Shown here piece by piece: positions 41,254 through 51,260 of a stretch of DNA of 64,000 bases. Both the position numbers and the translations under genes were made by a program. The notes under the pieces are model-generated. The model was not told where the DNA came from. It saw nothing but the letters and a program-made list of their open reading frames with translations, and searched no databases. This stretch comes from PALSA-505 sp036501145 (GTDB lineage: Bacteria; Actinomycetota; Actinomycetes; Streptosporangiales; Streptosporangiaceae). The stretch covers positions 1 through 64,000 of the forward strand of contig DASYAV010000133.1 of assembly GCA_036501145.1 (NCBI GenBank), written 5' to 3'. Position 1 is the stretch's first letter. Every line of letters begins with the position of its first letter.

Positions 41254-43473
41254 TTGCCTTACGACCTGATGACGGCGAAGCTCTCCCGCCCGCCCGTGCG
41301 TCCTGGGACCATCCGCCGCTCCGAACTGATCGACCGGCTGAGCCAGAATGACGGCCGCCGGATCGTCTCGGTGGCCGCGCCCGCGGGCTATGGGAAGACA
41401 ACCTTACTGTCGCAGTGGGCCGAGGCCAGCGATGAGATCTTCGCGTGGTTGTCCGTCAACGAGGAAGACAACGATCCGAAGGTCCTTCTCACCTGCATCG
41501 CCGAGGCGCTGAATGCGGTGGAGCCGGTCAGCCGGCGGGTGTTCGACGCGCTGGCCGACCCGGCGAGCTCGGTGCCTGGCTCGGTCGTGCCCAGGCTCGG
41601 GTCCGCGTTGTCGTCAATGCACGTCCCCGTCACCCTGGTCCTGGATGACGTGCACCTCCTGCACAACTCCGAATGCCGTGCCGCGCTGTCCGTAATGGCC
41701 GACCATGTGTCCGCCGGGTCGCGGCTGGTCCTCGCCGGACGGTCCGCACCGCCGCTGCGGACCGCACGGCTGCGCGCCGAGGGCCGGATCCTGGAGATCA
41801 GCCCGCCAGATCTTGCGCTCACCCGCCTGGAGGCTTCCTCACTGCTGCACGGTGCGGGCGTGGGGCTCAGCGACGACCAGGTAGCTGAGCTGCACCGCCG
41901 GACCGAGGGCTGGCCGGTCGGGCTGTACCTGGCGGTGCTCTACCTGAGGGAAGGCGGTTCGCTCGGGGGCACGACGGGTTCCTTCGGCGGCGATGACCGG
42001 CTCGTCGCCGAATACATGCAATCGGAGTTCCTCGCGCGGATCTCCCAGGCAGAGCGGATATTCCTGACCCGTACCGCGGTACTGCAGCGCATGTGCGGCC
42101 CGCTGTGCGAGGCCGTTCTCGGCACTCCCGGCGGCCACGTGACCCTAGAAGCCCTGGCACAGTCGAATCTGCTGCTGGTGCCGCTGGACCGGCGGGGACA
42201 CTGGTACCGGTACCACCACCTGTTCCGTGACATGCTGCTGGCCGAACTCGAGCGCCGGGGGCCCGGCCTGATTCCGGAACTGCGGCGGCGCGCTGCTGCC
42301 TGGTTTGCGCACAATGATCTGCCGGAGGAGGCACTCGAGTATTCCATGGCCGCCGGTGACGTGGCTGAATCCGCCCGGCTGGTGCAGAAGCTCTGGCTGG
42401 CGACGTCCCGGCAAGGCCGGGTGACCACGCTGCAGCGGTGGTTCCAGTGGCTGAATGACCGGGGCGCGATCGAAGAACGCCCGGCCCTGGCCGTCTGGGC
42501 GGCGTTTGTCGCCGGGCAGACGGGCCGCCCGGCCGAGACCGACCGGTGGGCCGCCGTGGTCGACCGCTGGCACAGCCGGAACGCAGGCAACCCCGGTGAC
42601 AGCCCGACGGCGGGGTGGGCCGCCCTGCTCCGTGCCATTCTCTGCCGGCGTGGGGCCGAGCAGATGCGCGCAGACGCCGACGAGGCCGCCCGCAATTTTG
42701 CCGCGGCGGGCATGATGCTCCCGGTGGTCGCGCTCTACCGGGGAATCGCCCAGATGCTGTGCGCTGACCCCGACGGCGGCGACGCATACTTCGAGCAGGC
42801 CGTCGGCAACGGCGACGTCGGCGCGCCCGATGTCCTCGCCGCGGCGCTGTCTTACCGGTCGCTGATCGCCATAGCCCGGGGCCAGTGGGGCCAGGCGGAG
42901 ACATTCGCCGGGCAGGCACGATCGATCATCCGTGAGGCTGGGACCGAGAACAGCTTCATCATGCCCCTCATCAGTACCGTCCGCGCACGTCTGGCTCTGC
43001 ACCGCGCAGACATGGCGGCGGTACGGCAGGAGATCACCAATGCTCAGCGGCTCCGCCACCTGCTCACCCATGTGGTCCCCCACCAGGCCGTTACGACGCG
43101 GATCGAGCTGGCCCGCATCTATCTCGCGCTCGCGGATCTGGCCGGTGCCAGGACGCTGATGCGGGAGATAGACGAACTGCTCAGGCAGCGCCCGGGGCTG
43201 GGCATCCTGGTCGGCGACGCGAGAGCGCTGCGCGCGCAGCTGGCACGGGAGAACCGTCCGGCTACCCCCGGTCCTTCGGCCCTGACCACCGCAGAACTGC
43301 GCCTGCTGCCGCTGCTGTCTACCCACCTGTCGTTTCCTGAGGTCGCGGCCGAGTTGTCGCTCTCTCCGCACACGGTTAAATCGCAGGCGTATTCGATCTA
43401 CCGCAAACTGGGCGCTGCTTCGCGGAGCCAGGCGGTGACCCGGTCCAGGGAACTCGCCCTGCTGGAGGGCTGA
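41254..43473 (+). CDS. LAL (MalT-like) LuxR-family regulator 3
   Basis: 739 residues from TTG 41254 (GGGAGC upstream; ATG 41269 is an alternative). Walker A APAGYGKTT at ~42-50, Walker B TLVLDDVHLLHN, RTEGWPVGLYLAVLYLREGG, YRYHHLFRDMLLAELERRGP, a helical repeat region, and an atypical C-terminal helix-turn-helix (LTTAELRLLPLLSTHLSFPEVAAELSLSPHTVKSQAYSIYRKL). It is followed after three bases by a close homologue, so the two arose by tandem duplication and share an operon. Target and ligand unknown. Confidence 0.9.
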   Translation: MPYDLMTAKLSRPPVRPGTIRRSELIDRLSQNDGRRIVSVAAPAGYGKTTLLSQWAEASDEIFAWLSVNEEDNDPKVLLTCIAEALNAVEPVSRRVFDALADPASSVPGSVVPRLGSALSSMHVPVTLVLDDVHLLHNSECRAALSVMADHVSAGSRLVLAGRSAPPLRTARLRAEGRILEISPPDLALTRLEASSLLHGAGVGLSDDQVAELHRRTEGWPVGLYLAVLYLREGGSLGGTTGSFGGDDRLVAEYMQSEFLARISQAERIFLTRTAVLQRMCGPLCEAVLGTPGGHVTLEALAQSNLLLVPLDRRGHWYRYHHLFRDMLLAELERRGPGLIPELRRRAAAWFAHNDLPEEALEYSMAAGDVAESARLVQKLWLATSRQGRVTTLQRWFQWLNDRGAIEERPALAVWAAFVAGQTGRPAETDRWAAVVDRWHSRNAGNPGDSPTAGWAALLRAILCRRGAEQMRADADEAARNFAAAGMMLPVVALYRGIAQMLCADPDGGDAYFEQAVGNGDVGAPDVLAAALSYRSLIAIARGQWGQAETFAGQARSIIREAGTENSFIMPLISTVRARLALHRADMAAVRQEITNAQRLRHLLTHVVPHQAVTTRIELARIYLALADLAGARTLMREIDELLRQRPGLGILVGDARALRAQLARENRPATPGPSALTTAELRLLPLLSTHLSFPEVAAELSLSPHTVKSQAYSIYRKLGAASRSQAVTRSRELALLEG

Positions 43474-43476
43474 CAG

Positions 43477-45717
43477 GTGAGCGCCGTCCGTGCGATGCCG
43501 GCAGACCTGCTCGCTTCGAAACTCCGCCGCCCCGAGATACGGCCCGGTACCATCCGGCGCGCGTCGCTGATCGAACGGCTGGCACGAGAAGGCCCCTGTC
43601 CCATCATTTCGGTGGTGGCACCGGCGGGTTACGGAAAGACCACGCTGCTGTCGCAGTGGGCCGAGTCCAGCGGCCAGGCGTTCGCCTGGGTGTCCGTAGA
43701 CGACACAGACAATGATCCCAAGGTCCTGCTCAGCTACGTCGCCGAGGCACTGGATGCGGCGCAGCCAGTTGGCCAGCGAGTGTTTGATGCACTGACCTCG
43801 CCCGCGAGTTCGGTGCCCGGCTCAGTTGTGCCGAGGCTGGGCCATGCCTTCGCCTCGATGACCGTGCCGGTAGTGCTGGTCCTGGATGACGTCCACCTGC
43901 TGCACAACCGGGAGTGCCGTTCCGCACTGTCGATGCTGGCCGATCACGTACCGCGCGGCTCGCGCTTCGTGCTGGCGGGACGCAGCGAGCCGCCGCTGCA
44001 GATCGCGAGGCTGCGCGCCGGAGGCCGGATCGTGGAGATTGGCCCCGCGGACCTGTCCCTGGGCCGCGAGGACGCGGCCGCGCTGCTGCGCGCGGCCGAC
44101 GTTGTGCTGCCCGAGGATGACCTGACCGCGCTTCACCGGACCACCGAAGGCTGGGCGGTCGGCCTGTACCTGGCCGCCCTTTATCTGCGGGAAGGAGGCT
44201 CGCTGAAAGGCGCGGTGGCCCCCTTCGGCGGGGATGACCGGCTGGTCAGCGAGTACATGGAGTCGGAGTTCCTGACCAGGATTTCCCGGCGGCACCGGGC
44301 CTTCCTGACCCGGACCGCGGTACTGGAACGCATGTCCGGGCCGTTGTGTGAGGCAGTGCTGGAGATGCACGGCTCGGCCGCCGTACTGGCAGAACTGGCG
44401 CGCTCTAACCTGCTGCTGGTGCCGCTGGACGGGCGCGGACAGTGGTTCCGTTACCACCACCTGTTCCGCGGCATGCTGCTGGCCGAACTGGAACGCCACG
44501 AGCCTGAGCTGCCCCGCGACCTGCGGCGGCGTGCCGCTCGATGGTGCCTGGACCAGGGCCGGCCCGAGGAAGCGCTGGAATACTCCATCGCCGCCGGGAA
44601 CGTCGACCTGGCCGCTGGCCTCGTGGAAAAGCTCGGCGTGCGCACCCATCGCCAGGGCAAGTTCGGCACGCTCCAGCGATGGTTCGAGTGGCTCGACCGC
44701 CAGGGCGGGATGGCGAAGCACCCGATGGCGGCCGTGCTGGCCGGCCTCTTCTCTGCCATGATGGGCCGGCCGGTGGATGCCGAGCGGTGGGCTGACGTGG
44801 TCGACCACTGGCAATATGGCGATGGCCCACGGCGCGGGGACCCCGCCGCCGAAGCACACGCGGCCATACTCCGCGCGCTCATGTGCCGTCGCGGCGTCCA
44901 GCAGGTACTCGCCGACGCCGTGGAGGCCGGACAGCGGTGTGCGGAGGCGAACATCGTGACGCCGGCGCCGGCGCTGTACCAAGGACTCGGGCGTGTTCTT
45001 TCCGGCGACCTGAGTGCTGCCGACGCATTGTTCCGGCAGGCCGTCACGGCCGGAGAACAAGCGGGCGCGCATGAAACCCTGGCCGTGACGCTGTGCGAAC
45101 GGTCCCTGGTGTCGATGGCCCGCTCGGACTGGGACCGTGCCGGCGCCCTGGCCGGGCAGGCACGCGCTGTATTGCGGCAGGCAGGTATCGAACAGAGCTA
45201 CGCCACACCCCTGGTTTGTGCCGTGCATGCCCGCGCAGCATTGCATCACGACGACCTGCCGGCCGCGCGCCAGGAACTCAGCACCGCCCGGCTGCTGCGG
45301 CATCTGCTGACCTATGCCATGCCCCAGCTGGCTGTCCAGGCCCGGATCCACCTTGGTCTCGCCCACCTTGCGCTCGGTGACGCCGCCGGCGCTGAGACCC
45401 TGCTGCGGGAAATCGGCGAGGTACTCCACCGGCGGCCGGACCTGGGCAATCTGGTCGCCGAGACCCGGCAGTTGCAAGCCCGCGTGTCCAGGGCACGCGG
45501 TCGGTGCACACCGGGAGCCTCAGCCCTGACAACCGCCGAGCTCCGCCTGCTGCCGCTGCTCCCCAGCCACCTGTCGTTCCCCGAGGTTGCCGCCGAGTTG
45601 TCCCTGTCGCCGCACACCGTCAAGTCGCAGGCTTACTCGATCTACCGGAAGCTGGGGGTCTCGTCGCGCAGTGAGGCGGTGGCCCGCTCCCGTGAGTTTG
45701 CCCTGCTTGAGGGATGA
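43477..45717 (+). CDS. LAL (MalT-like) LuxR-family regulator 4 (tandem paralogue)
   Basis: 746 residues from GTG 43477, or 740 from ATG 43495. The sequence parallels regulator 3 throughout: LASKLRRPEIRPGTIRR, APAGYGKTTLLSQWAE (Walker A), VLVLDDVHLLHNRECRSAL (Walker B), TTEGWAVGLYLAALYLREGG, and LTTAELRLLPLLPSHLSFPEVAAELSLSPHTVKSQAYSIYRKLG. Both keep full ATPase and DNA-binding motifs, so neither looks dead. The three-base gap to the previous stop implies coupled translation, which could favour hetero-oligomers. Confidence 0.9.
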   Translation: MSAVRAMPADLLASKLRRPEIRPGTIRRASLIERLAREGPCPIISVVAPAGYGKTTLLSQWAESSGQAFAWVSVDDTDNDPKVLLSYVAEALDAAQPVGQRVFDALTSPASSVPGSVVPRLGHAFASMTVPVVLVLDDVHLLHNRECRSALSMLADHVPRGSRFVLAGRSEPPLQIARLRAGGRIVEIGPADLSLGREDAAALLRAADVVLPEDDLTALHRTTEGWAVGLYLAALYLREGGSLKGAVAPFGGDDRLVSEYMESEFLTRISRRHRAFLTRTAVLERMSGPLCEAVLEMHGSAAVLAELARSNLLLVPLDGRGQWFRYHHLFRGMLLAELERHEPELPRDLRRRAARWCLDQGRPEEALEYSIAAGNVDLAAGLVEKLGVRTHRQGKFGTLQRWFEWLDRQGGMAKHPMAAVLAGLFSAMMGRPVDAERWADVVDHWQYGDGPRRGDPAAEAHAAILRALMCRRGVQQVLADAVEAGQRCAEANIVTPAPALYQGLGRVLSGDLSAADALFRQAVTAGEQAGAHETLAVTLCERSLVSMARSDWDRAGALAGQARAVLRQAGIEQSYATPLVCAVHARAALHHDDLPAARQELSTARLLRHLLTYAMPQLAVQARIHLGLAHLALGDAAGAETLLREIGEVLHRRPDLGNLVAETRQLQARVSRARGRCTPGASALTTAELRLLPLLPSHLSFPEVAAELSLSPHTVKSQAYSIYRKLGVSSRSEAVARSREFALLEG

Positions 45718-45870
45718 CGCCTGCCTTTCATACCAATCGTGGGATGCCCGGGGGCGGCCGGCAGGCGTTTGCTGAGAGCCAGGGATGCGATGGGGCATGG
45801 ACCCAGGCCCCGGCCCTCGCCCGGGGGCCATCGACGGTCTGCGCATCCCGGATGGAGCGGGGTAGGTCCG

Positions 45871-48570
45871 ATGGCGACACATGCGGCCAACCGGACGGCG
45901 GCGGGTGCCAGGCGCCCGGTGTTTTCCACTGCCGATCCGATTCTGAAGTCGAAGATCACGGCGCCGGGCATACCAGGCTGGGCGGTGCCACGCGCACGCA
46001 TCAGCGCGCTGATCGGCGAGAGCATCCGATGGCGCCTGCTGACCGTCGTAACGGGGCCGCCCGGCGCAGGCAAGACGGTGGCCCTCGCGGCGTGGGCGGC
46101 GGCCGAGCCCAGACCGGTCGCGTGGGTTTCGCTTGAGGAGCACGACAACCGGCCGGTGGCCTTCTGGTCCTATGTCGTCGCGGCCCTGCGCCGGGCCGGT
46201 ATCCGCGTGCCGAAAACGGCCCTGGATGCCGCGCGGGCCCGTGACGGCCACTCCCTGCTTCTCCAGCTCGCCTCGGCTCTGGCCGGCCAGGATCCACCGA
46301 TTGTCCTGGTGCTCGACGACTTCCACCTGGTGACCGAGCGCAAAGTGCTGGCCGGGCTCGACTTCCTGCTGCGGAACACCGGCGCCGGCCTCCGCCTGGC
46401 CGTCTCCTCGCGGCTGGATCCACCGCTTCGGCTGCACCGCTACCGGCTGACCGGTGAGCTCGGGGAGATCCGGGCCAGCGATCTCGCGTTCAGCATCACC
46501 GAAGCCGGGCAGCTGATGGCCCAGCACGGAAACAGGCTCCTGCCGGGCTCGCTGGAACTTCTCACCGGGCGGACGGAAGGCTGGGCGGCGGGCCTGCGCC
46601 TGGCCGCGCTTTCCATGGACACCCATCCCGACCCTGATCAGCTGGTCAGGGAGCTGATCGCCGAGGACAGTGCGCTGGCCGGGTACCTGGTGGAGGAGGT
46701 TCTCAACGCCCATCCGCCCGAGGTGCAGGATGTCCTGCTCAGCACGTCGATCCTGGAGCATGTGCATCCCGACGCCGCCTGCGAGCTCGCAGGAAATGAC
46801 AAGGCTGGGCGGGTGCTGCTCGATGCGGCGGACAGCAATGCGTTCATCCAGCCACTCGAATCGGGGTGGTACCGGTACCACCAGGTGTTCGCGGACGTGC
46901 TGCGTCTCAAATTGCGCCGCAAGGAGCCGGAACGGGTTCCCGGCCTGCATCGCCGGGCCGCCCGGTGGTTTGCCGGGAACGGCAGGCTCGCCGAAGCGGT
47001 GCGCCATGCGGCGCAGGCCGGCGACTGGGATCTCGCCGCCACGATGGTGGTCGATGCGCTGGCGATCGGCGAGCTCGCCGGGCCACAGGATGAGCCGTCG
47101 CTGAGCGGCGAGTTCGCCGGCATGCCCGGCGGCCAGACGTGGAAATCGGCGCCGCCGTACCTGATCGCGGCCGCGCTGGCGCTGTCCGCAGACCAGCCCG
47201 GATCCGCCATGACGGCGCTGGATGCGGCCGACAGCCTGCTCGGGCAGCTTCCCGCTGGGCAAGCGGTCACGGCCCGGCTGACCGCCGCCATGCTCCGCAT
47301 CACCGCGGGCCGGCGCACGGGAGACTTGACGATGGCGGCAGGTGCCTCATCCAGAGCCGGGACGCTGCTCGGCGACGTCCCCGGGGACCATCTCGCGCGG
47401 CATCCGGGAATCCGCGGGCTGGTGCTGTGCGGCCGTGCCGCCGGGGAACTTGGGGCCGGCCGTCTCGACGAGGCTGCCCGCATCCTCGATGCAACGGCGA
47501 GCACTTCCCTCCCCCCGGATGCCGATCCCCCGCAAATCGGGTGCCTCGGCCTCCTCGCCCTGGTGGAAGCCGCGCGCGGCCAGCTGGCCCGCGCCGCCGA
47601 ACTCGCCGGCCAGGCGGCATCGGTCACGCCAGGCGAGCTGCCAGCGCCCGCACAGCGACCGGAACCGGCTGCCCTCGTCGCCGCGGCCTGGGTCCGGCTG
47701 GAGCGCGGCGAGTTGCGCGAGGCACGTCATTGGCTCACCCAGGCGGATGCCGCCCTGGCCACCGACCCCGACCGGCTGGTCGGAGCGGCCGCCTGCCTGC
47801 TGGTGGCCTGGTCCGCCCTGGCGGAGGGACACGCCAGCGTGGCCCAGCGGTTCATAGCCAGGGCACGGGCCGGGTGGTGCGCCCCAGCCTGGCTCGATCA
47901 CATGCTGAGCCACGCCGAGTCGCGGGCCTGTGTGGCCACTGGTGACATCCCGGGAGCGATCACCGCGGCCGAGCGGCTCGACGGCGCACATTCAGCTGAG
48001 GCGGCGGTCGCACGTGCACACGCCTGGCTGGCCACCGGGAACGGCGAGAAGGCGGGGGATGCGCTCGCGCCCGCGCTAGCCCCATCCGATCCGAAGCTGG
48101 AGCGGGTACGCGTGCAGGCGTGGCTCATCGATGCCCGGCTCAGCTACCGCAGGGGCGAGCCGGCCCGAGGTCAGCGGAGATTCGCGGCCGCGCTGCGGCT
48201 GGCTGAGCGCCAGCAGCTCAGGCTGCCGTTCATGCTGGAGCGTGACTGGGTTGGTCAGCTGCTGCGGGATGCCCCTGAGCTGGCCGGGTGCTACCAGCGC
48301 GTGGCCGGCCTGACGCCCTCAGGCCGTCAGCGCCCGGTTCCGGTGAGCGAGCCGGGCGCAGCACCGGTCCTGGTGGTGGAGCCGCTGACCGCACGCGAAC
48401 GCGAGGTGCTGCGGTACGCCTCGACCATGCTGAATACCGCCGAGATCGCCAGCGAGATGTACATCTCCACGAACACCGTCAAGACTCACCTCAAGAGCGC
48501 CTACCGCAAGCTGGCGGCAGGTCACCGTGGTGAGGCGGTGCGCCGCGCCCGCCAGCTGCAGCTGATCTGA
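45871..48570 (+). CDS. LAL (MalT-like) LuxR-family regulator 5
   Basis: 899 residues from ATG 45871; a longer frame from 45739 lacks family-like sequence. Walker A GPPGAGKTV at ~62-70, Walker B VLVLDDFHLVT, RTEGWAAGLRLAALSMDTHPDPDQLVRELIAEDSALAGYLVEEVLN, and C-terminal LTAREREVLRYASTMLNTAEIASEMYISTNTVKTHLKSAYRKL. It is much closer to regulator 2 (31032-33728) than to its neighbours 3 and 4, so it belongs to a second subfamily. The long central part is TPR-like. No obvious dyad upstream. Confidence 0.9.
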   Translation: MATHAANRTAAGARRPVFSTADPILKSKITAPGIPGWAVPRARISALIGESIRWRLLTVVTGPPGAGKTVALAAWAAAEPRPVAWVSLEEHDNRPVAFWSYVVAALRRAGIRVPKTALDAARARDGHSLLLQLASALAGQDPPIVLVLDDFHLVTERKVLAGLDFLLRNTGAGLRLAVSSRLDPPLRLHRYRLTGELGEIRASDLAFSITEAGQLMAQHGNRLLPGSLELLTGRTEGWAAGLRLAALSMDTHPDPDQLVRELIAEDSALAGYLVEEVLNAHPPEVQDVLLSTSILEHVHPDAACELAGNDKAGRVLLDAADSNAFIQPLESGWYRYHQVFADVLRLKLRRKEPERVPGLHRRAARWFAGNGRLAEAVRHAAQAGDWDLAATMVVDALAIGELAGPQDEPSLSGEFAGMPGGQTWKSAPPYLIAAALALSADQPGSAMTALDAADSLLGQLPAGQAVTARLTAAMLRITAGRRTGDLTMAAGASSRAGTLLGDVPGDHLARHPGIRGLVLCGRAAGELGAGRLDEAARILDATASTSLPPDADPPQIGCLGLLALVEAARGQLARAAELAGQAASVTPGELPAPAQRPEPAALVAAAWVRLERGELREARHWLTQADAALATDPDRLVGAAACLLVAWSALAEGHASVAQRFIARARAGWCAPAWLDHMLSHAESRACVATGDIPGAITAAERLDGAHSAEAAVARAHAWLATGNGEKAGDALAPALAPSDPKLERVRVQAWLIDARLSYRRGEPARGQRRFAAALRLAERQQLRLPFMLERDWVGQLLRDAPELAGCYQRVAGLTPSGRQRPVPVSEPGAAPVLVVEPLTAREREVLRYASTMLNTAEIASEMYISTNTVKTHLKSAYRKLAAGHRGEAVRRARQLQLI

Positions 48571-48661
48571 CCGCCGGACGTGACTCACCCCGGCTGATGG
48601 GAACCCACCGGGCCAGCCGTTCCAGGTTCGTCATGAAGCCAGACTCCGGTAGCCGGGCGCA

Positions 48662-51019
48662 TTACTCCCGGGCGAGCATGGCTGCGGCTTCGCGTTCGAG
48701 GTCGAGGTAGGGCTGTCCGCTGACATCGATTGCGACCCGCCTGATGGTGCCACCGGTGAACCGGTACGGCCGTTCGCCTGGGTAGTCATCGGTGACGGCG
48801 GCGCCGTTGTCGCGGCCGACGCACAGGCCCTCGCCGGCCAGCTCGAAGTAGCCGGGCTGGTTCTTGATCCGGCCCTCGCCGACCTTGTGGCCGCCGTGAT
48901 AGAGGGACAAGATGCCGGTGGCGACGCCGGGCGGATCCTCGCCGTCTTTGTCGAACGACGCGGACAGGATCAGGTCTTCCCCGGCCGGCAGGTCCTCGGT
49001 CGCGGTGACCTTCTGCTCGGTGATGCCGACGAAGTTGTAGACGTAGTGCAGCCGGTTGCCCTTCACGTACAGGGCGTGGCCGCCGAACCAGGACCCATGG
49101 GCGAAGATCACTCCCTCGGCGCTGGGGCCGGGGAGGTCCACCTGGGCCCCGATGCTGTAGGAGCGGTTGTGGATATTCACCGCCTGCGTCTCGGGGACAT
49201 CCGCGACGTCGGGGTAGTAGATGTACCGGTTACGCGGGCTGGTCAGCTGCGGCCTGGGCGTGTTGAGGACTTCCAGCGGAGTACGGTCGTCCAGCGGGAA
49301 AGCACCGTTGGCACCGGCTTCGGCGAACCACAGGTTCACCATTTCGCGCAGCCTGTCCGGCTGCTCGGCCGCCAGGTCGTGCAGCTCAGACCGGTCGGTG
49401 TCGGTGTGGTACAGCTCCCAGGTGTCGTCGTTGAAGTGGCTCCAGCCACTGACCGTCGGATGCGTGGTGACCGCCTTCCACCCGTCGTGCCAGATGGCCC
49501 GGGAGCCGAGCATCGAGTAGAACTGGGTCTTGCGGGCCGACGGTGCGGACGGGTCGCCGAAGCTGTAGCGCATGCTCACCCCGTCAAGCCGGCTCTGCAC
49601 GTGGCCCTTGATCACATTCGGCGCCGCGACGCCGAGGCAGTCGAGGATCGTCGGCACGATGTCGACGGCGTGGTGGTACTGATGCCGGATCTCGCCGCCA
49701 TGGCCGAGGACCGACGGCCAGGCGATGATGCACGGGTCGGACGTCCCGCCGTTGAACTCATACCGCTTCCACATCTTGAACGGCGTGTTGAACGCCATCG
49801 CCCACCCGGTCGGGTAGTGGTTGTAGGTCTTCGTGCCGCCGAGCTCGTCGATCATCGCCAGGTTCCGCTGAAGGTCGTCGGGGATGCCGTTGAAGAGGAG
49901 GTTCTCATTGACCGACCCGTCCGGCCCGCCTTCACCGCTGGCGCCGTTGTCGGAGACCAGGACCACCAGCGTGTTGTCCTGGAGGCCGGTCTGCTCCAGG
50001 AAGTCGAGCAGCCGCCCGATGTGGTGGTCGGCATGCGACAGGAAACCCGCGTACACCTCGGCCATCCGGGCGAACAGGCGCTTCTCGTCCGCGGACAGGG
50101 AATCCCACGGCTTGGTGTAGTCCACCACAGGGAACGGCTTGCCGTCGGGCCCGGTACGGCCGCCCGGCGTGCCGATCGGGTTGAGCGGCGGCAGTTCGGT
50201 GTCCGCCGGTACCAGGCCCATCTGCTTCTGCCGGGCAAGCGTCTGCTCCCGGGCCGCCTCATACCCGCCGTCGAACTTCCCGGCGTACCGCTCGATCCAC
50301 TCCCGCGGCGCGTGGTGCGGCGCATGGCAGGCGCCGGGCGCGTAGTAGAGGAAGAACGGCTTGTCCGGCGCGATCGCCTTGGCGTCCTTGATGAACTCCA
50401 GGGCCTTGTCGGTGAGATCGTCGGTGAGGTGGTATCCCTCCTCAGGTGACCTCGGCTGGTCCACCGGGTGGTTGTCGTAGACGAGTTCGGGGAACCACTG
50501 GTTGGTTTCGGCTCCGAGGAAGCCGTAGAACCGCTCGAATCCGCGGCCGGTGGGCCAGTTGCGCCGGGTCGAGGCGAGGTTCATCTCGTCGGTCGGGGTC
50601 AGGTGCCACTTGCCGACGATGTAGGTGTTCCAGCCACGCTCGCCGAGGATCTCCGGCACCATGCCGTTTTCCGCCGGGATCGTGCCGCTGCCATTGGGGA
50701 ACCCGCAGGCAGCCTCGGTGATGCAGGCCATCGAGTTGCGCGTGTGATTGCGCCCGGTCAGCAGGCACGAGCGGGTGGGTGAGCACAGCGCCGTGGTGTG
50801 CCACTGGGTAAATCGCACCCCCCGGGCGGCGATCCGGTCGATGTTCGGCGTGTCGACCGGCCCGCCGTAACAGCCCATCGCCGAGTACCCCACATCGTCC
50901 AGCACGATGTAGACCACATTCGGCGCCTCGTCCGGTGCCTTGGCTGGTTCGAACGGCGCCCAGTCGGGTTCGGAGTCCCGGATATCGAGGTTGATGGTCC
51001 CCTTGAACGGCTCGCCCAT
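48662..51019 (-). CDS. Arylsulfatase (formylglycine-dependent, type I)
   Basis: 785 residues. Hydrolyses sulfate esters. The N-terminal metal site has NVVYIVLDDVGYSAMGCYGG; the modification signature is C79-S-P-T-R83 (ALCSPTRSCLLTGR), whose Cys must be oxidised to formylglycine; GKWHLTP and LVVLVSDNGAS supply further ligands. The long form with a C-terminal beta-rich domain (~560-785) resembles the atsA group of actinobacteria. No signal peptide is visible. A plausible modifying enzyme is encoded at 55736. The start ATG 51019 is followed by MGEPFKGTINLDIRDSEPDW, normal for the family. Confidence 0.93.
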   Translation of the reverse strand: MGEPFKGTINLDIRDSEPDWAPFEPAKAPDEAPNVVYIVLDDVGYSAMGCYGGPVDTPNIDRIAARGVRFTQWHTTALCSPTRSCLLTGRNHTRNSMACITEAACGFPNGSGTIPAENGMVPEILGERGWNTYIVGKWHLTPTDEMNLASTRRNWPTGRGFERFYGFLGAETNQWFPELVYDNHPVDQPRSPEEGYHLTDDLTDKALEFIKDAKAIAPDKPFFLYYAPGACHAPHHAPREWIERYAGKFDGGYEAAREQTLARQKQMGLVPADTELPPLNPIGTPGGRTGPDGKPFPVVDYTKPWDSLSADEKRLFARMAEVYAGFLSHADHHIGRLLDFLEQTGLQDNTLVVLVSDNGASGEGGPDGSVNENLLFNGIPDDLQRNLAMIDELGGTKTYNHYPTGWAMAFNTPFKMWKRYEFNGGTSDPCIIAWPSVLGHGGEIRHQYHHAVDIVPTILDCLGVAAPNVIKGHVQSRLDGVSMRYSFGDPSAPSARKTQFYSMLGSRAIWHDGWKAVTTHPTVSGWSHFNDDTWELYHTDTDRSELHDLAAEQPDRLREMVNLWFAEAGANGAFPLDDRTPLEVLNTPRPQLTSPRNRYIYYPDVADVPETQAVNIHNRSYSIGAQVDLPGPSAEGVIFAHGSWFGGHALYVKGNRLHYVYNFVGITEQKVTATEDLPAGEDLILSASFDKDGEDPPGVATGILSLYHGGHKVGEGRIKNQPGYFELAGEGLCVGRDNGAAVTDDYPGERPYRFTGGTIRRVAIDVSGQPYLDLEREAAAMLARE

Positions 51020-51086
51020 GACACCTTCCGTCCGCTCGGTCCGTTTCGTTGCGCAATAAGTGTCGCGGTGTCCTGACCGTCGGGCA

Positions 51087-51102
51087 TCACCCCGGCCGGG
51101 CG
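51087..51102 (-). promoter_or_regulatory. Dyad CGCCC-N6-GGTGA before arylsulfatase (minus strand)
   Basis: Read on -: CGCCC GGCCGG GGTGA TGCCCGAC, 67 nt before ATG 51019. Confidence 0.55.
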
Positions 51103-51136
51103 AGTCATGGGTTCAGGATCTGCCCATCACGGGCGT

Positions 51137-51152
51137 CACCCTCCGCAGGTGA
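51137..51152 (+). promoter_or_regulatory. Dyad CACCC-N6-GGTGA before the glutamate decarboxylase remnant
   Basis: CACCC TCCGCA GGTGA GGCAGCC, 108 nt before ATG 51261. Together with the 51087 site, the divergent pair has one dyad for each direction. Confidence 0.6.
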
Positions 51153-51260
51153 GGCAGCCGGTGAGCGCGAAACGGAGACTTGCCGTGTACGCCGCGATCT
51201 GGGGCGCTGCTCCGGCCGTAACCCGCCGCCGAAGGGCACCTGAGCAAGGGGAGAATGACC

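Noticed and set aside
45520..47262. 580-codon minus-strand frame opposite LAL regulator 5
   Set aside because: Shadow of a long GC-rich gene; translation is Gly/Arg/His-rich with no motif.
48581..48600. CACCCCGGCTGATGGG near the end of LAL regulator 5 as another dyad
   Set aside because: The right half-site does not fit at the fixed spacing, and it lies between convergent genes.
48887..50449. 520-codon + frame opposite arylsulfatase
   Set aside because: Antisense; sulfatase motifs are on the minus strand.
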